A program made the translations under genes and the position numbers. This document shows positions 48,800-59,361 of a DNA stretch of 64,000 bases, piece by piece. This stretch comes from Globodera rostochiensis (Eukaryota; Nematoda; Chromadorea; Rhabditida; Heteroderidae): the NCBI GenBank assembly GCA_018350325.1, contig JAEVLN010000041.1, positions 124,001 to 188,000 of the forward strand, read 5' to 3'. The notes beneath the pieces were generated by a model. The model saw nothing but the letters and a program-made list of their open reading frames with translations. It ran no database searches and was not told the origin of the DNA. The stretch's first letter is position 1. Every line of letters begins with the position of its first letter.

Positions 48800-49704
48800 T
48801 TAAAGATTTTGTGAAAGTAAAATCGCTTAATTGTCTGATGGGGAGGGTGATGGTGGCGATGATTGCTGGAATTGCTCTTTCCTTCAACACCAAGAAGATC
48901 GATTTTTAATAATGTGTGATTGTGTTGTATGGAATGGAAGTGAGAAATGGACAGACAAAAGAAAGTGCGCACAATTGTGGAATGCATTGAAGTGGCGTTG
49001 GTCGAATTAATTGGGGTTCATATCGTTTAACAAACACATCGAAAGGAATTGGGGGATTGGAAGGCGCTGGATACATACATAAAATGTAAAGGGGGAAGAA
49101 CGGAGGGGAAGGGATGGGGTGAGGTCAAAAGAGGGAGCAAAGACAAAATGTTGGCAAGTGAATGGATGAGGGTCGTAGACGAATGACTGAGAGTGGTCAA
49201 ATAAACAGGAGATGCGCGGGAAAGAGATGGCGAGGAGGAGCAAAGAAACGAACAGAGTGGAACAAACAATCCCCGGAGAAGGTCAACAGCAGCAGAAGCA
49301 CGAGGAGGATCGTGGCTGCTGGAATGGTGGAGGGGGTGGGGCAAGGGCGGGTGCTTGTATTTTGGGAAGCAACTCACAATCAAAGTTTCCCTTCGTCATT
49401 ATTTTGATCCGAAATCGGTCGAAATGGAGGTCAGATTCGGATTATGCACCCTCGAAAACCCTTAGACTAGTTTTTAGCTGTTGGCATTTTGGGGGCAGCG
49501 AACGGGAACTATGAGGGTGTAAAATTTCACATCTTTGGTCTTGATGTACCTAAAACTATCATAATGCGCTGTCTTCCTCATCTCCAACAAACTACCTTAA
49601 TTTGTTGTCTTCCCTTTCAGTGGCTAACAGATGGTGATCAATTTTCCAATAACTCCTTCGATAACATTATTTTCCCGTAACAGGGAAATGTAAGTGCACC
49701 CCAA

Positions 49705-51470
49705 ATGAAAACAAAAAAAGAAACTGATTTTAGGGGATTTTCTAATTTATCGGCCAAGTTTGCCATGATTGATAAACGTCTTGAAAGTCTGGAGCAAAGT
49801 TGGCGTTCCGCGGTGCCGTTCAGCCCTCATGCTTCTGTTGCTGGCACTTCTGCGATGTCGTTTGATAATGCTGAGAAACGATTGTGTGTGTGTTATGTTG
49901 ATTTAAAGAATGCTTTTTAAATGCCGACTTCTTTAGTTTCCTATCATTCAGTTTACTCTGTGGCAATGCTCGTGGTGGTGTGGCAATCGTTGATTTTGAA
50001 TCATTTTCTAACTTTCTACCAAATACCGAAAGGTATCCGAGAAATTATGTCGTGATCCAAACTCGTAAAAAAAGTCACCATGAATTTATGGTGAACGGAT
50101 GTCAATGGTATCCGGTTGATTCAAGCATTTTTGCAACATCGGGAAGAGACAAATTTTTGAAGGTGAGAGAAAATTTAGAGATGCATCAGAAATAATAAAT
50201 AAATTTGCATTTTTTATTAGACATTTTTACTAAATAAATCTTCAAAGCTATTTACAAGATTTGGGACGCTGACCAACTCAAATCTGTGGAGCAATTTGCA
50301 TTCCAACAGCCAATCTCTAACTTCCACTGGTTTGTTCCGGCTAATTGCAATTCTTCTCTCATTTCAATCGCCACATCGTCGTCTAATGTTGATTTGTTAG
50401 ATCCGAGGTAAAACATAAAGGAGGAGTGATGGGGGGGGGGGAATTCCACAAATAAAAATTCGACCCTCATAACCGTCGAGTACTTAGCAATTTAACATAA
50501 CTATCATTTTTTGTCGCTCAGGTTAGGCAACTCGGCTCAACAAATTCGCTGTTCACGACAAAGAATTTGGAGCGTTCAGTGGGTTCGCGCCTGCGATTAT
50601 GTGCTGGCAACTGGAAGTGACAGCGGTGAAATCGCTTATTGGGATGTTAGGTGGTTTTATTGTACTTCTATAGACTTAAAACTTTTTATATTTAGAAGCA
50701 GTAAGAACGAGTTGAAAAAGGTGAAAAGCCCTTGCGGCGGTATAACCTCAAAAGATGACGTCAATGGCAAAACGATAGCTGAAACAGACAGAAAGCGACT
50801 TTTAAACTCTGCGAATTTTGCTAAATTCTCTCACTCAAATCGCATTGTCTGTTTGCGCTGCTCTGCGGACGGTCGTTTCATTGTCTCTCTCTCACACAAC
50901 AGAAATGTTTGTCTCTGGAAGGCTGAAACAATGCGACTGCTTTGTTGTCTTAAGGTTTATATTTTAATGGATTTGGCAAACAAATTCTTAGGGCTTTCCT
51001 TCCGGAATTTGTTCTCTGTAGACGCCAAATGTTATTAAAACAGTAAATTGGCAATTTATCTTTTAGATACCGGAGTCTGAAAGTGATCGCAGCACTTTTC
51101 CTGTGCAATTTGAACTTTGTGACGAGGGGCGCTTTGTTTGGTTGTTTGTTCCCCACTCAAACAACATCGTTGTCGTGAAAATCGCCAATGAAAATGTATT
51201 CGGCAAAGGTTCAACTGGTGCAATCGATCAATTTCAAATTTTGCGTGGCCATTTCCAAAGCGTTCTTTCGTGTGCCTACCGGAAGGAGTACAATCAGGTA
51301 CAGATTTAATTTAGGACTCGTTTTTAGTAAAACTTAAGCTTGTCACCTCCTCAACCGATCGACTTGTTTTGGTTTGGGCACCACAGATGGATGAATATCG
51401 TTTTGATTCAGCGGCACAGCAAATAAAACAACTTCATGAAGATGCGTTTAGTGATGATGAAAGCCGGTGA
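49705..51470 (+). CDS. CSA/ERCC8 homologue, WD40 DNA-repair protein
   Basis: CSA is the substrate receptor of a CUL4-DDB1 ubiquitin ligase that acts when RNA polymerase stalls at DNA damage (transcription-coupled repair). Exons: 49705 to about 49898, 49956-50162, 50259-50407, 50522-50650, 50696-50954, 51067-51297 and 51339-51470, all with GT-AG introns in phase. WD40 repeats are visible: NGCQWYPVDSSIFATSGRDK with FLKIWDADQL, IWSVQWVRACDYVLATGSDS with IAYWDVRSSK, VCLRCSADGRFIVSLSHNRN with VCLWKAE, and LVTSSTDRLVLVWAP. Two match human CSA closely (WYPHDTGMF-type, and YDYILATAS...LWDVR). The acidic end EDAFSDDESR also matches the CSA tail. The start is assigned to the first ATG of the open exon. 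Total about 370 residues, close to the family norm. Confidence 0.88.
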
Positions 51471-51664
51471 TCCTTTAAATTGACCTTTTGATTAATCATT
51501 TCATTGTTACGGTTTTTCAAATTTTAAACATTGCCAATCCAATAGACGGAAGGCTAATTTACCTTTGCTTATTTGTTTCGGACAATAATACTTTTTGTCT
51601 GTGGGTTACCTTTTTTACCTAAATATATAAAGTATTAACCTCCTTTTCATTTAAGAAACTTTGA

Positions 51665-52086
51665 ATGTTTTCTACCAAAATTATTGTGCGCTCCTTCTCC
51701 AGCAGGTCAGTTTATGTATGTAATCGAATTTTGATCGTCGAAAAGTTTAGTACTTCTTGGATGGCTTCCCAACTTGGCGATTTGGGAGGCGGCTCGGGAA
51801 GGGGTGGGGGCAGTGGCGGAGCTGTGCGCGACGCGGGCGGGGCACTCGGCAAAATGGAAGCTGCTCGTGAGGAAGAATACTTCAACAAGCTTGTAAGTGC
51901 ACTCAGCCCTCGAAATTATCGCTTTGAAATTTAACGTTTTAGAAGCAACAACAACTGAAGTTGCTAAAGCTACAGCTCAAACGCGAGCAAGATCATCACG
52001 AAGAGCAGGCCAAGCACCATCACGACGTGGTGGAACGCCACAAGAAGCGCATCCAAGAGTTGGAGGAGGAATCGAGCTCGACGTGA
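51665..52086 (+). CDS. Mitochondrial ATP synthase inhibitor IF1 (MAI family)
   Basis: IF1 blocks ATP hydrolysis by the F1 sector when the mitochondrial membrane depolarises. Three exons: 51665-51705 (MFSTKIIVRSFSSS, a basic mitochondrial presequence), 51751-51892 (Gly-rich, then REEEYFNKL, the inhibitory segment) and 51943-52086 (KQQQLKLLKLQLKREQD, His-rich HHEEQAKHHHDVVE, then RHKKRIQELEEESSST). The Gly-rich stretch, the minimal inhibitory sequence and the His-rich coiled coil are the IF1 layout. About 108 residues. The gene starts about 195 bases after the CSA gene on the same strand. A diverged copy of its last exon and 3' UTR lies inverted at 31741-31876. Confidence 0.93.
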
Positions 52087-52432
52087 GTGGGCGACGACAG
52101 TTATTCCCAATAGTGATACGAATACATTTATGTAACTTGTTTAAAACAAAGTTCGAGATTGGTCTCTTTTTTTCATCCCATGATCGAAGCCATCGCCATT
52201 TTTGAACACGTACGTAATTTTATTTTTGTAGTGTAAAGGGGTGAAGTCAGTTAGATCTGCCGATACAGAGCACATAGGTTCCGTACAAACAACCCCACTC
52301 TGTTAAAGTTCAAACCGCTTTTCCGTGTGCTACTATATCTTGAGTATGATATCGACGCTTAAACTCAATGAAGATAGTGTGTGGCATAATTTGACCACAA
52401 AAGGTTTATCGAAATAATCTGAAAATATTTAT

Positions 52433-53960
52433 TCAAGTTTTTGCGTTCATCCGAATTCTTCGCACCAAATCGGTCAAATGACCAGCATCCAGTCGGTGGC
52501 TAATGTCGGCCAACTGCTTTAAATCCGTCAGCGTTTGCTCCGTGTACCATCCCTGTCGGTCGACGAGTCTTTCGACTAATTCGGAAACCTGCTGAGTCAG
52601 GGCCAATTTATCTGTGTCTAGCTTGCTCAGCACAAGCCCAACGTATTGCATAATCAGGCCAAGCACATCGGGAGGCAATGGATCTGCGAAATCGGGAATG
52701 TTGCCGAGCAGAAACCAGGACATGGAAGCATCACGCTGGCTCAAGCAGTACTCTAAAAAAAAATTTAAAGTTACGATTTAGTAAATCATCAATATGAAAG
52801 ACAAACTCACTGCACACGTCGATCAGTGGTGGGAGGCCCTCTTTAAGCAAAGTCGCGTCAATGATAGCGCTCCCATTGATGCTTAGAAATGCGCAGATGA
52901 AACGGTATAGCACGAGAAAAAGGTCCATGTGCAGGCTAATATTAGACATTTGACGCGCACAGATAGCCATATACGAAAAGACAAAGGCGGCCGCTTCTTG
53001 ACAACACTTTGCCACAAAAGTGGCGCTTAAGATAGAACAAAAAACTTAGAAATTGAGAAGTTGTAAGCCAGAAGACCCGAGTTCTTTCCAAGGATTGAAA
53101 TCCTCGAATGACTGCGAAGAAATTTCAAAAAGAGAACCTAACTCATCATCACTCATCCAGCACTGTTCGTCCTCCACACAACCAAAAAAGTACTCCTGGA
53201 GCTGAAGGCAAGCGATAAGCTGGGCCATGTTTATCTGTTAGAAGTGGAGAAAATCGCATAAGGCAAATTCAAAAAAATTTTATTCGACGCAGCATTCTTC
53301 TGCCTTTGAAATAAGCTTATCACGCTTTATAGGTTAATTACTATTTGTGAAAAAGAACCAACATCCTCCGGCTTGTCCAATAGAACGCGAAGACGGCCGC
53401 TCGAAAGACTGGCCAGCAAACGCACAAATTGTGCATCCGACGACTTCAGCCAATCGGCGCCTAAACTTTGCGCCGCACAATTGCTTAGTTCGTAGCATGA
53501 TTGGATGTATTCTTCTGCTGAAATATTGCGAGAAATATTTATTTTCAAACTGAATAAGACCGAAGTTTTGAGTCAAAAGTTTATTGAAGCACAAACTAAC
53601 TATTAGCTTAATATATATTGTAAACTTATCTTCATTTACGATAAAAAAATTCCTAAAGAGCATATTTTTTAAAAACTGACGGATTTTAAAAGTTCTGAAG
53701 AGTCTGTTGAGCACAACGCGGAGGTCAGCTGGCCAAGAAAGAGAAATGTACTCGGCGCGCTGTTTGGCCAACATTTTTGGCGAGTTAGCAAGGAACTCCA
53801 AGCATTGTTTGATTTCGTCCAGAAGGTCAAACGGAGGGAACTTAATAAGCGAAAATTGTTAATTTTGGGAAGGTTAACACACTTCGCTGGTATCTTCCTT
53901 AACCGTTCTCAACAGAACGTTCAGGCTGGAATTTAGGTCATCCAACTGCTGAGTATTCAT
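52433..53960 (-). CDS. Helical-repeat protein, possibly neurochondrin-like
   Basis: A minus-strand gene of about six exons. It begins MNTQQLDDLNSSLNVLLRT (53960), joins FPPFDLLDEIKQCLEFLANS across a small intron, then continues with AEYISLSWPADLRVVLNRLF (about 53720), SLGADWLKSSDAQFVRLLAS and LSSGRLRVLLDKPEDVGSF (about 53450-53345), MAQLIACLQLQEYFFGC (53228), a helical exon with AAAFVFSYMAICARQMSNIS and LFLVLYRFICAFL (about 53000-52810), and a last exon from SQRDASMSWFLLGNIPDF to RRIRMNAKT (52433). It is all alpha-helical with no catalytic motif. The GADWLKS...FVRLLASL...LRVLLD block and the AAFVFSYMAICA block resemble neurochondrin, an ARM-like neuronal protein, by eye only. Confidence 0.5.
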
Positions 53961-54486
53961 TGAATATGAGAGCTTTCCTGAATAAGGAAATTTGGAGATT
54001 TATATGGATTAGAAAATTCCAATTAGAGATCGTCACAGCCGTGGCCTTTATACGAGTTTTACGGTTCGTAGCCCCTACTTTATGATACTTTGGCTAATAT
54101 AAAGCTTCGGTTTCTTATTAAAAATCCTTTTCCTTTTTTGTCCTCTGTTTGAAGATTTATAGAATTTTTTAATATTTCGTTTTAAATTTTGAATATTATC
54201 AGATGGCCAAACAACAAGCATTTTCTTAATTTTAAATTTTTGCTTCCCCTTCTCAAAAAATTGCAATTGATTGTCAAGAGATGCACAAAATGCTTGGAAA
54301 GAAAATAATTTCAATCGAAAAATGCACGCCCTCATGAATTTTTAAAAAAGTGTTCCTCTTTATTTGACCATCAAGATACTTATTTTTTTATATGATGTCC
54401 TTTAAATGCACTTGAACTTGTGGGTACCCTTTTTACGGTTACGGATTTTCAGCTGGTAAACGTTTTGTTCGACTAGAAACTTAAAG

Positions 54487-57400
54487 ATGGATGTGGCGAC
54501 GGTTGTCGATGAGTATATTGACCCGGCGGACTTAGAGGTATTCTATATAAAAATGAATTTACTAATCCAAAGATTTAAGCGTTTCCGGAAAGCGTATGAA
54601 GAGCAAAGCCGACGCGGGTCTCCAAGTGCCATGGCCGTGTTCAATTACGCACATGCGCTGATCAAATCGGCCAAAGACGATGTTAACACCGGCATTTTCC
54701 TTCTCGAAGGTGTCTTGACGAATAAAATAAATTAGTCAGTGGTTCTATTTTTGGATGGTTTTTAAAACAAAAGTATTGGTTACTAATAGGCCCGTAGCCA
54801 GGGGGGGGGGCATTAACAAATCATATTAAATCTTTGAAAAATTCCCCCGGGGGCGCCTGTCGGCTCCGTCGGACTCTCCATTCTAAAAAACTTCAAAAAA
54901 AAATTACCGCATTTTTAAAATTTTGGTCGCAAATCTCTGGTACTTTTCGGTTCTGGGGCCATACATTCATTTAAAAAAAAAGTCAACAAAAAGATAAATT
55001 TTGAGAGGTAACGAATATGCCATCTATTTCATCATATGATTTCATCTTATCTATGATTCATCACACTGGCGTATCCAGGCCCCCCCCCCGAAATAAAATT
55101 TGAGAAAAAAAAACCATAGGGGGGACCCTTTTGTTTTGCACTTTTACATTTTTTTGACCAGTTTTCTTAACAAATTGCATCAAAAATCAAAAAAATTTTC
55201 CCGGCGTCGCCTATCGGCACCGCCGGGTCGTTCCTGGCGCTCAAATGGGATTGCCATCTGAGCGCCGCGCTCAGAGGGATCAGTTCCTCTCTCCGAAATT
55301 TTTTTCTGGCTACGCCCCTGATTCATCATCTATGTTTTTTCGAAAACAAAGTGAATCTCCTTTTCGACCGATTTCGAACCCCGGATCAGTTACAATAACA
55401 AATCGATTTTTGAAAATTGCTCGATCGGCCGGGGTTTGGAATTGGTCGAAATGGATGTCAGAATCGGATTCTGCGCCCTAGAATGCCCTAAAAACACATT
55501 TTTAGCGTTTTTTTTTTTAAAATATGAATGTGTGGCCCCAGAACCGAAAAGTACCGCAAATCTCTTAACAGATTGCGCCAAAACAGGCTCGTAGCCAGGG
55601 GGGTGCCCCCCCCCTCTCCCCGAAATGAAATTTGAGAAAAAAAAACAAGAGGGGGGACCCTATTGTTTTGCACTTTTATAATTTTTGACCAATTCACATA
55701 AAAATTAAAAAATTTTCTCCGGCGGTGCCTATCGGCACCGCTGACCCTTCCCATTCCTAAAAAACTTTAAAAAAGGGCCGATTTTTTAAATTTTTTGGTT
55801 GAAAATCTCTTAAAATCGAGTCAAAACTTCGAAATTTTCTCGGCGGCGCCTATCGGCACCGCCGACCCGCCCGCTTCTTCGCGTGAAAAGTTTGAAAAAC
55901 TGAGCAAAAAAAAACACGGAAACCTCTAAAATCCAACTTTTTAAAAATACAATAAAAACAGAAAATGCACCCCTAAGAATCGACTCTTTTTTTTTGGCTT
56001 GCCCCCGAGTGGGTATCGTTTTGGTCCCGCCGTTTTGGTCCCACCGTTTTGGTCCCGATCAGTTTGGTCCCGGCCGTTTTGGTCCCAAACATTTTTTCCA
56101 TAAAAAATGATGTCAAACAAATCTGAAACCGTCACAAATAGGCAACCATTTATAACACTCGAAAAACAGTCCCGTAAGTCAGTTGTTGATTAGAATAACA
56201 AAAATAAGATTTACAAATTGAGAAAATCATAACCGAAAAAAAATAAAGGAGGTTTTCTGGGATAATGAGAAAAGTAGATCATATCGTTCGACCAGTCGGG
56301 AGATATCTGTGCATCCGCCCTGCGAAATTTTTCAGCTTTTTTTGGCGGCTCTTCTCCCATCACGAAACGGCAAAATCGGCATCCCTTGACTTTTGTTCAG
56401 TTCTCAGCACATTGATAAAGTGCCAGATAGTTGGGTGTGTGCATGAAAAATGCACGCGTTCATTTTGTGAAAAGTAAATGTGTGGCCTTCATAGGCAATT
56501 TTTTCGTTGTCCTTTTTGTTAAAATTTGCTGATTTTCCATAGTAAATTCTAAAACAAAAGATCTTTATTCAGCATTTCAAAAAATAAGGAAAGATAAAAC
56601 GTTCAACAGGTGAATTGATATGCTTATTTATTTGAAACATAATGCCTGGAAGTAGGCGTTAATTCAAATTCATCTTTTGATAATAAAAATACTATTTGTG
56701 ACGGTTTCAGATTTGTTTGAATTTTTTATGGAAAAAATGTTTGGGACCAAAACAAACCCGGGACCAAAACGTACCCGGGACCAAAACGGCCGGGACCAAA
56801 CTGAACGGGACCAAAACGGTGGGACCAAAACGGCGGGACCAAAACGTACCTTTCCCCTTGCCCCCACCGAAATTTTTTCTGTGGCTACGGCTGGGTACTT
56901 TTATTCATTAAATTTTTTCTTTCCAAATCTTAGATATGGAAACGATAAATTCAATCTAAAAGCAGGGGTTCGAAACTGGTCGAAATAGAGACTGATTCCA
57001 TGACCCTGATCACCTCTAGAAAATCTTTTTATTAATATTAAATTTTTCCCCAAAAAGGGGTCATACCATCTAAACTATTTATTACCCAGTATTGGTTCAA
57101 ATCCTCCATCTTTTTTTTTTTTAAATGGACCAAATCAACAAACAACAATTTTCTTATTTTATCCCATTTTAATTATTTCCACCAACATTGTCGCTCTTTA
57201 AAAAGCGGTAATTGCATTTTCGAGACTCGCTCCTTCCCGCCCCCTGATCACGGCACTCGGGATTATTCCCTAAACTTTATACAGGGCCGTAAATTGGCAA
57301 ATTTTGCCCCCCCCCCCCCCCCCGAGACTGGGGCTACGGCCGGCCCTGACTTTGTATTATACTCCTTGCCCTTGTCATGGTTTTGGCATTTTAACTAAAG

Positions 57401-58173
57401 TCCTCAATTCGCTGTTTTGTGTTTATTGCCAATATTATTTAATATTTAGGCTTGTTGAAGCGGTCGGAAGAAGACATTCCAAAGCGTGATTACGTTTACT
57501 ATTTGGCGATCGCTCACACGCGAATCAAAGTAAAATATTAAAATTAAGCCGTTGATTACACTCCCTTCATTTTTCCTCATTCCATAATTTTGTAGGAGTA
57601 CGACCGGGCACTCGAATACATCAACTTGCTCCTTTCGGCCGAGTCGGACAACCACCAGGCGTTGGACCTGAAGGAGCTAATTGAGAGAAGGATGAAACGG
57701 GGTACGCTCTTTGGGCCTTTCAGAGGGGGGGGGGGGCTGAAACGGGGTACGCTCTTTGGGCCTTTCAGAGGGGGGGGGGGCTGAAACGGGGTACGCTTTT
57801 TGGGCTTTTCAGGGGGGGGGGGCTGAAACGGGGTACGCTCTTTGGGCCTTTCAGAGGGGGGGGGGCTGAAACGGGGTACGCTTTTTGGGCTTTTCAGGGG
57901 GGGGGGCTGAAACGGGGTACGCTCTTTGGGCCTTTCAGAGGGGGGGGGGGGGGGGGGGGGGGGGGTGAAACGGGGTACGCTCTTCGGGCTTCACATAAGG
58001 AGGAGTAGGAAAGGGAATTGAATTCCTTCAGCCCCTGCTTGGTCTATTCTCAATGTTCTGGTAATAAACGTAATTTTTGAGATGGACTGCTCGGCTTGGC
58101 TCTTACCGTTGGATTTGGCGGCGCGGCAGTCGTCGGAGTTCTTGGGGCGGCGTTGCTCGCGCGGAAAAAATGA
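54487..58173 (+). CDS. Mitochondrial fission protein FIS1
   Basis: Tail-anchored outer-membrane TPR protein of mitochondria and peroxisomes that recruits fission machinery. Five exons with in-phase joins: 54487-54537 (MDVATVVDEYIDPADLE), 54580-54709 (RFRKAYEEQSRRGSPSAMAV to ALIKSAKDDVNTGIFLLEG), 57450-57529 (LLKRSEEDIPKRDYVYYLAI with AHTRIK), 57596-57701 (EYDRALEYINLLLSAESDNH with ELIERRMKR) and 58082-58173 (DGLLGLALTVGFGGAAVVGV with LGAALLARKK). This matches FIS1 along its whole length, including the C-terminal membrane anchor followed by basic residues. Intron 2 (54710-57449) is 2.7 kb and filled with repeats. Intron 4 (57702-58081) holds a minisatellite that repeats the exon 4 end and donor. 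Confidence 0.95.
54780..55990. repeat. Cluster of transposon-derived repeats in FIS1 intron 2
   Basis: Two copies of a block with the form GCCCGTAGCCAGGGGGG, C-run, GAAATGAAATTTGAGAAAAA and GAGGGGACCCTTTTGTT (about 55080-55150 and 55585-55680), plus a related left end at about 54790 and a right end TCTGGCTACGCCCCTG at about 55305-55320. GC-rich palindromes lie at about 54848, 55200, 55720 and 55838. GGCTACGCCCCTG-type termini are common in DNA transposons, but boundaries are unresolved here. Confidence 0.6.
56006..56856. mobile_element. 851-bp foldback element with iterated TTTTGGTCCC ends, target duplication CTTGCCCC
   Basis: 8-base flanks CTTGCCCC at 55998-56005 and 56857-56864. The left end has five iterations of a CGTTTTGGTCCC-type motif and the right end seven in inverted orientation, each followed by an inverted stretch including ATTTTTTCCATAAAAAAT and AATCTGAAACCGTCACAA. 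The interior is noncoding. It lies within FIS1 intron 2. Confidence 0.88.
57282..57348. mobile_element. 67-bp hAT-like remnant
   Basis: Ends CAGGGCCG and CGGCCCTG enclose a C run, flanked by ACTTTATA (57274-57281) and ACTTTGTA (57349-57356), a 7-of-8 match. It is probably an internally deleted element. Confidence 0.5.
57690..57985 (+). repeat. About 7-copy minisatellite repeating the FIS1 exon 4 end and splice donor
   Basis: Each unit reads TGAAACGGGGTACGCTC, then TTTGGGC(C)TTTCAG, then a G run. TGAAACGGG is the last ten coding bases or so of FIS1 exon 4 and GTACGC is its donor. Each copy therefore carries an exon edge, a 5' splice site and an AG. Copies differ in G-run length and in a CTCTTTGGGCC/CTTTTTGGGCT exchange. 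Confidence 0.92.
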
Positions 58174-59361
58174 GACACTGTGCATTATATGAAGGGTATT
58201 CGAATGCGATTGCACCGGAGTTACTTGTATTTATCCACAATGGCGTATTATCGACCAAATTTTGACACGTTAAAATATTTGCACCAAAATGCAAGCATTT
58301 GTTTGAGTTTGGCAGCATCTGCTGACAAATGAGTGCACTATACACTGCAACATTTAGCGTAGAAACTAGGGCTGTTCGAGACTTGAAATTTACCGAAACC
58401 AAGAAATGACCCCGGAACTCGAGACCGAGACCCCAAAAAAAAACCCGATAAATTTTTCGACTCGAGAACCCATCGAGAAATTTCGAGTTTTTTTGCAACA
58501 AACCACTAACTAACAAATAAGACACAAAGGAACAATTTTGAGGCTTTTTATTGGCTCAATCAATAAATTACAGCAGTTTTTCTAATCCAACTTCAAATTA
58601 CACTGACACATTTGGTGGCTTTAAGACTGACTAATTGTAATTCTGTGCCTTTCCATGCCTTAACCAAACATTGCAACCGGTCGATGATCTTTTAGCAAAT
58701 AAACTTTCCTTCGATGGGCCAACGCTTTACCGATTGACTCTCTCTCTCTCTCAACTTTTGCATTTCCATTGTTTGTTCATTTTAGTCTTCACGTTTTGTC
58801 CACAAAATTTTTCCCGATCGGCCCAGGAGTGAACGCAAAATTTAGACTTTTTCGTTGAGCGACAGACCAAGTTTCTGGTGGAAGACATTTGACGGGTTAC
58901 CGGTCCGAACGTCCTAATGTTAAGGAAATAAATGAATTAATGGCCTTCCCCAAGTGGGAATTATATTAAGTACTTCTGATTAGCAGCTGATCGATTACCC
59001 ATCGAAGCAATTGGTCCATTAGTTTTATCGGTCCTTGGGAATTGCACTGACTTTTGAGAGTCTTTATTCTTTATGCGAGTGTCGGCCCGCCCCGTCGCTG
59101 TTTTTGTTCCGCCAACGACCTCCGTACCACACCATTTTCTGCTGGGCCCCTCAATTCATTAATTCATTCCCCCCGCCCATTCGATGCTCGCATTTCTTTT
59201 GTCGGTTTAAAAACTATTGAAAAATGTAATTCTCAGACTTTTTTTCTGTCTTTTCTATTTACGCGTCGCGTTTTACCCTTTGACCGTCGCCGTTCACTTT
59301 TCTAAATTCATTATACCCCCCCCCCCCCGCCCCATCAGTCGGAGCAGTTCATTCCGGCATC
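58174..59361. other. Intergenic between FIS1 and the lipid phosphatase
   Basis: No gene is seen. A repeat-like stretch at about 58365-58500 contains CTCGAGACCGAGACC and TTTCGAGTT words in both orientations. The last 200 bases are C-rich. Confidence 0.45.
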
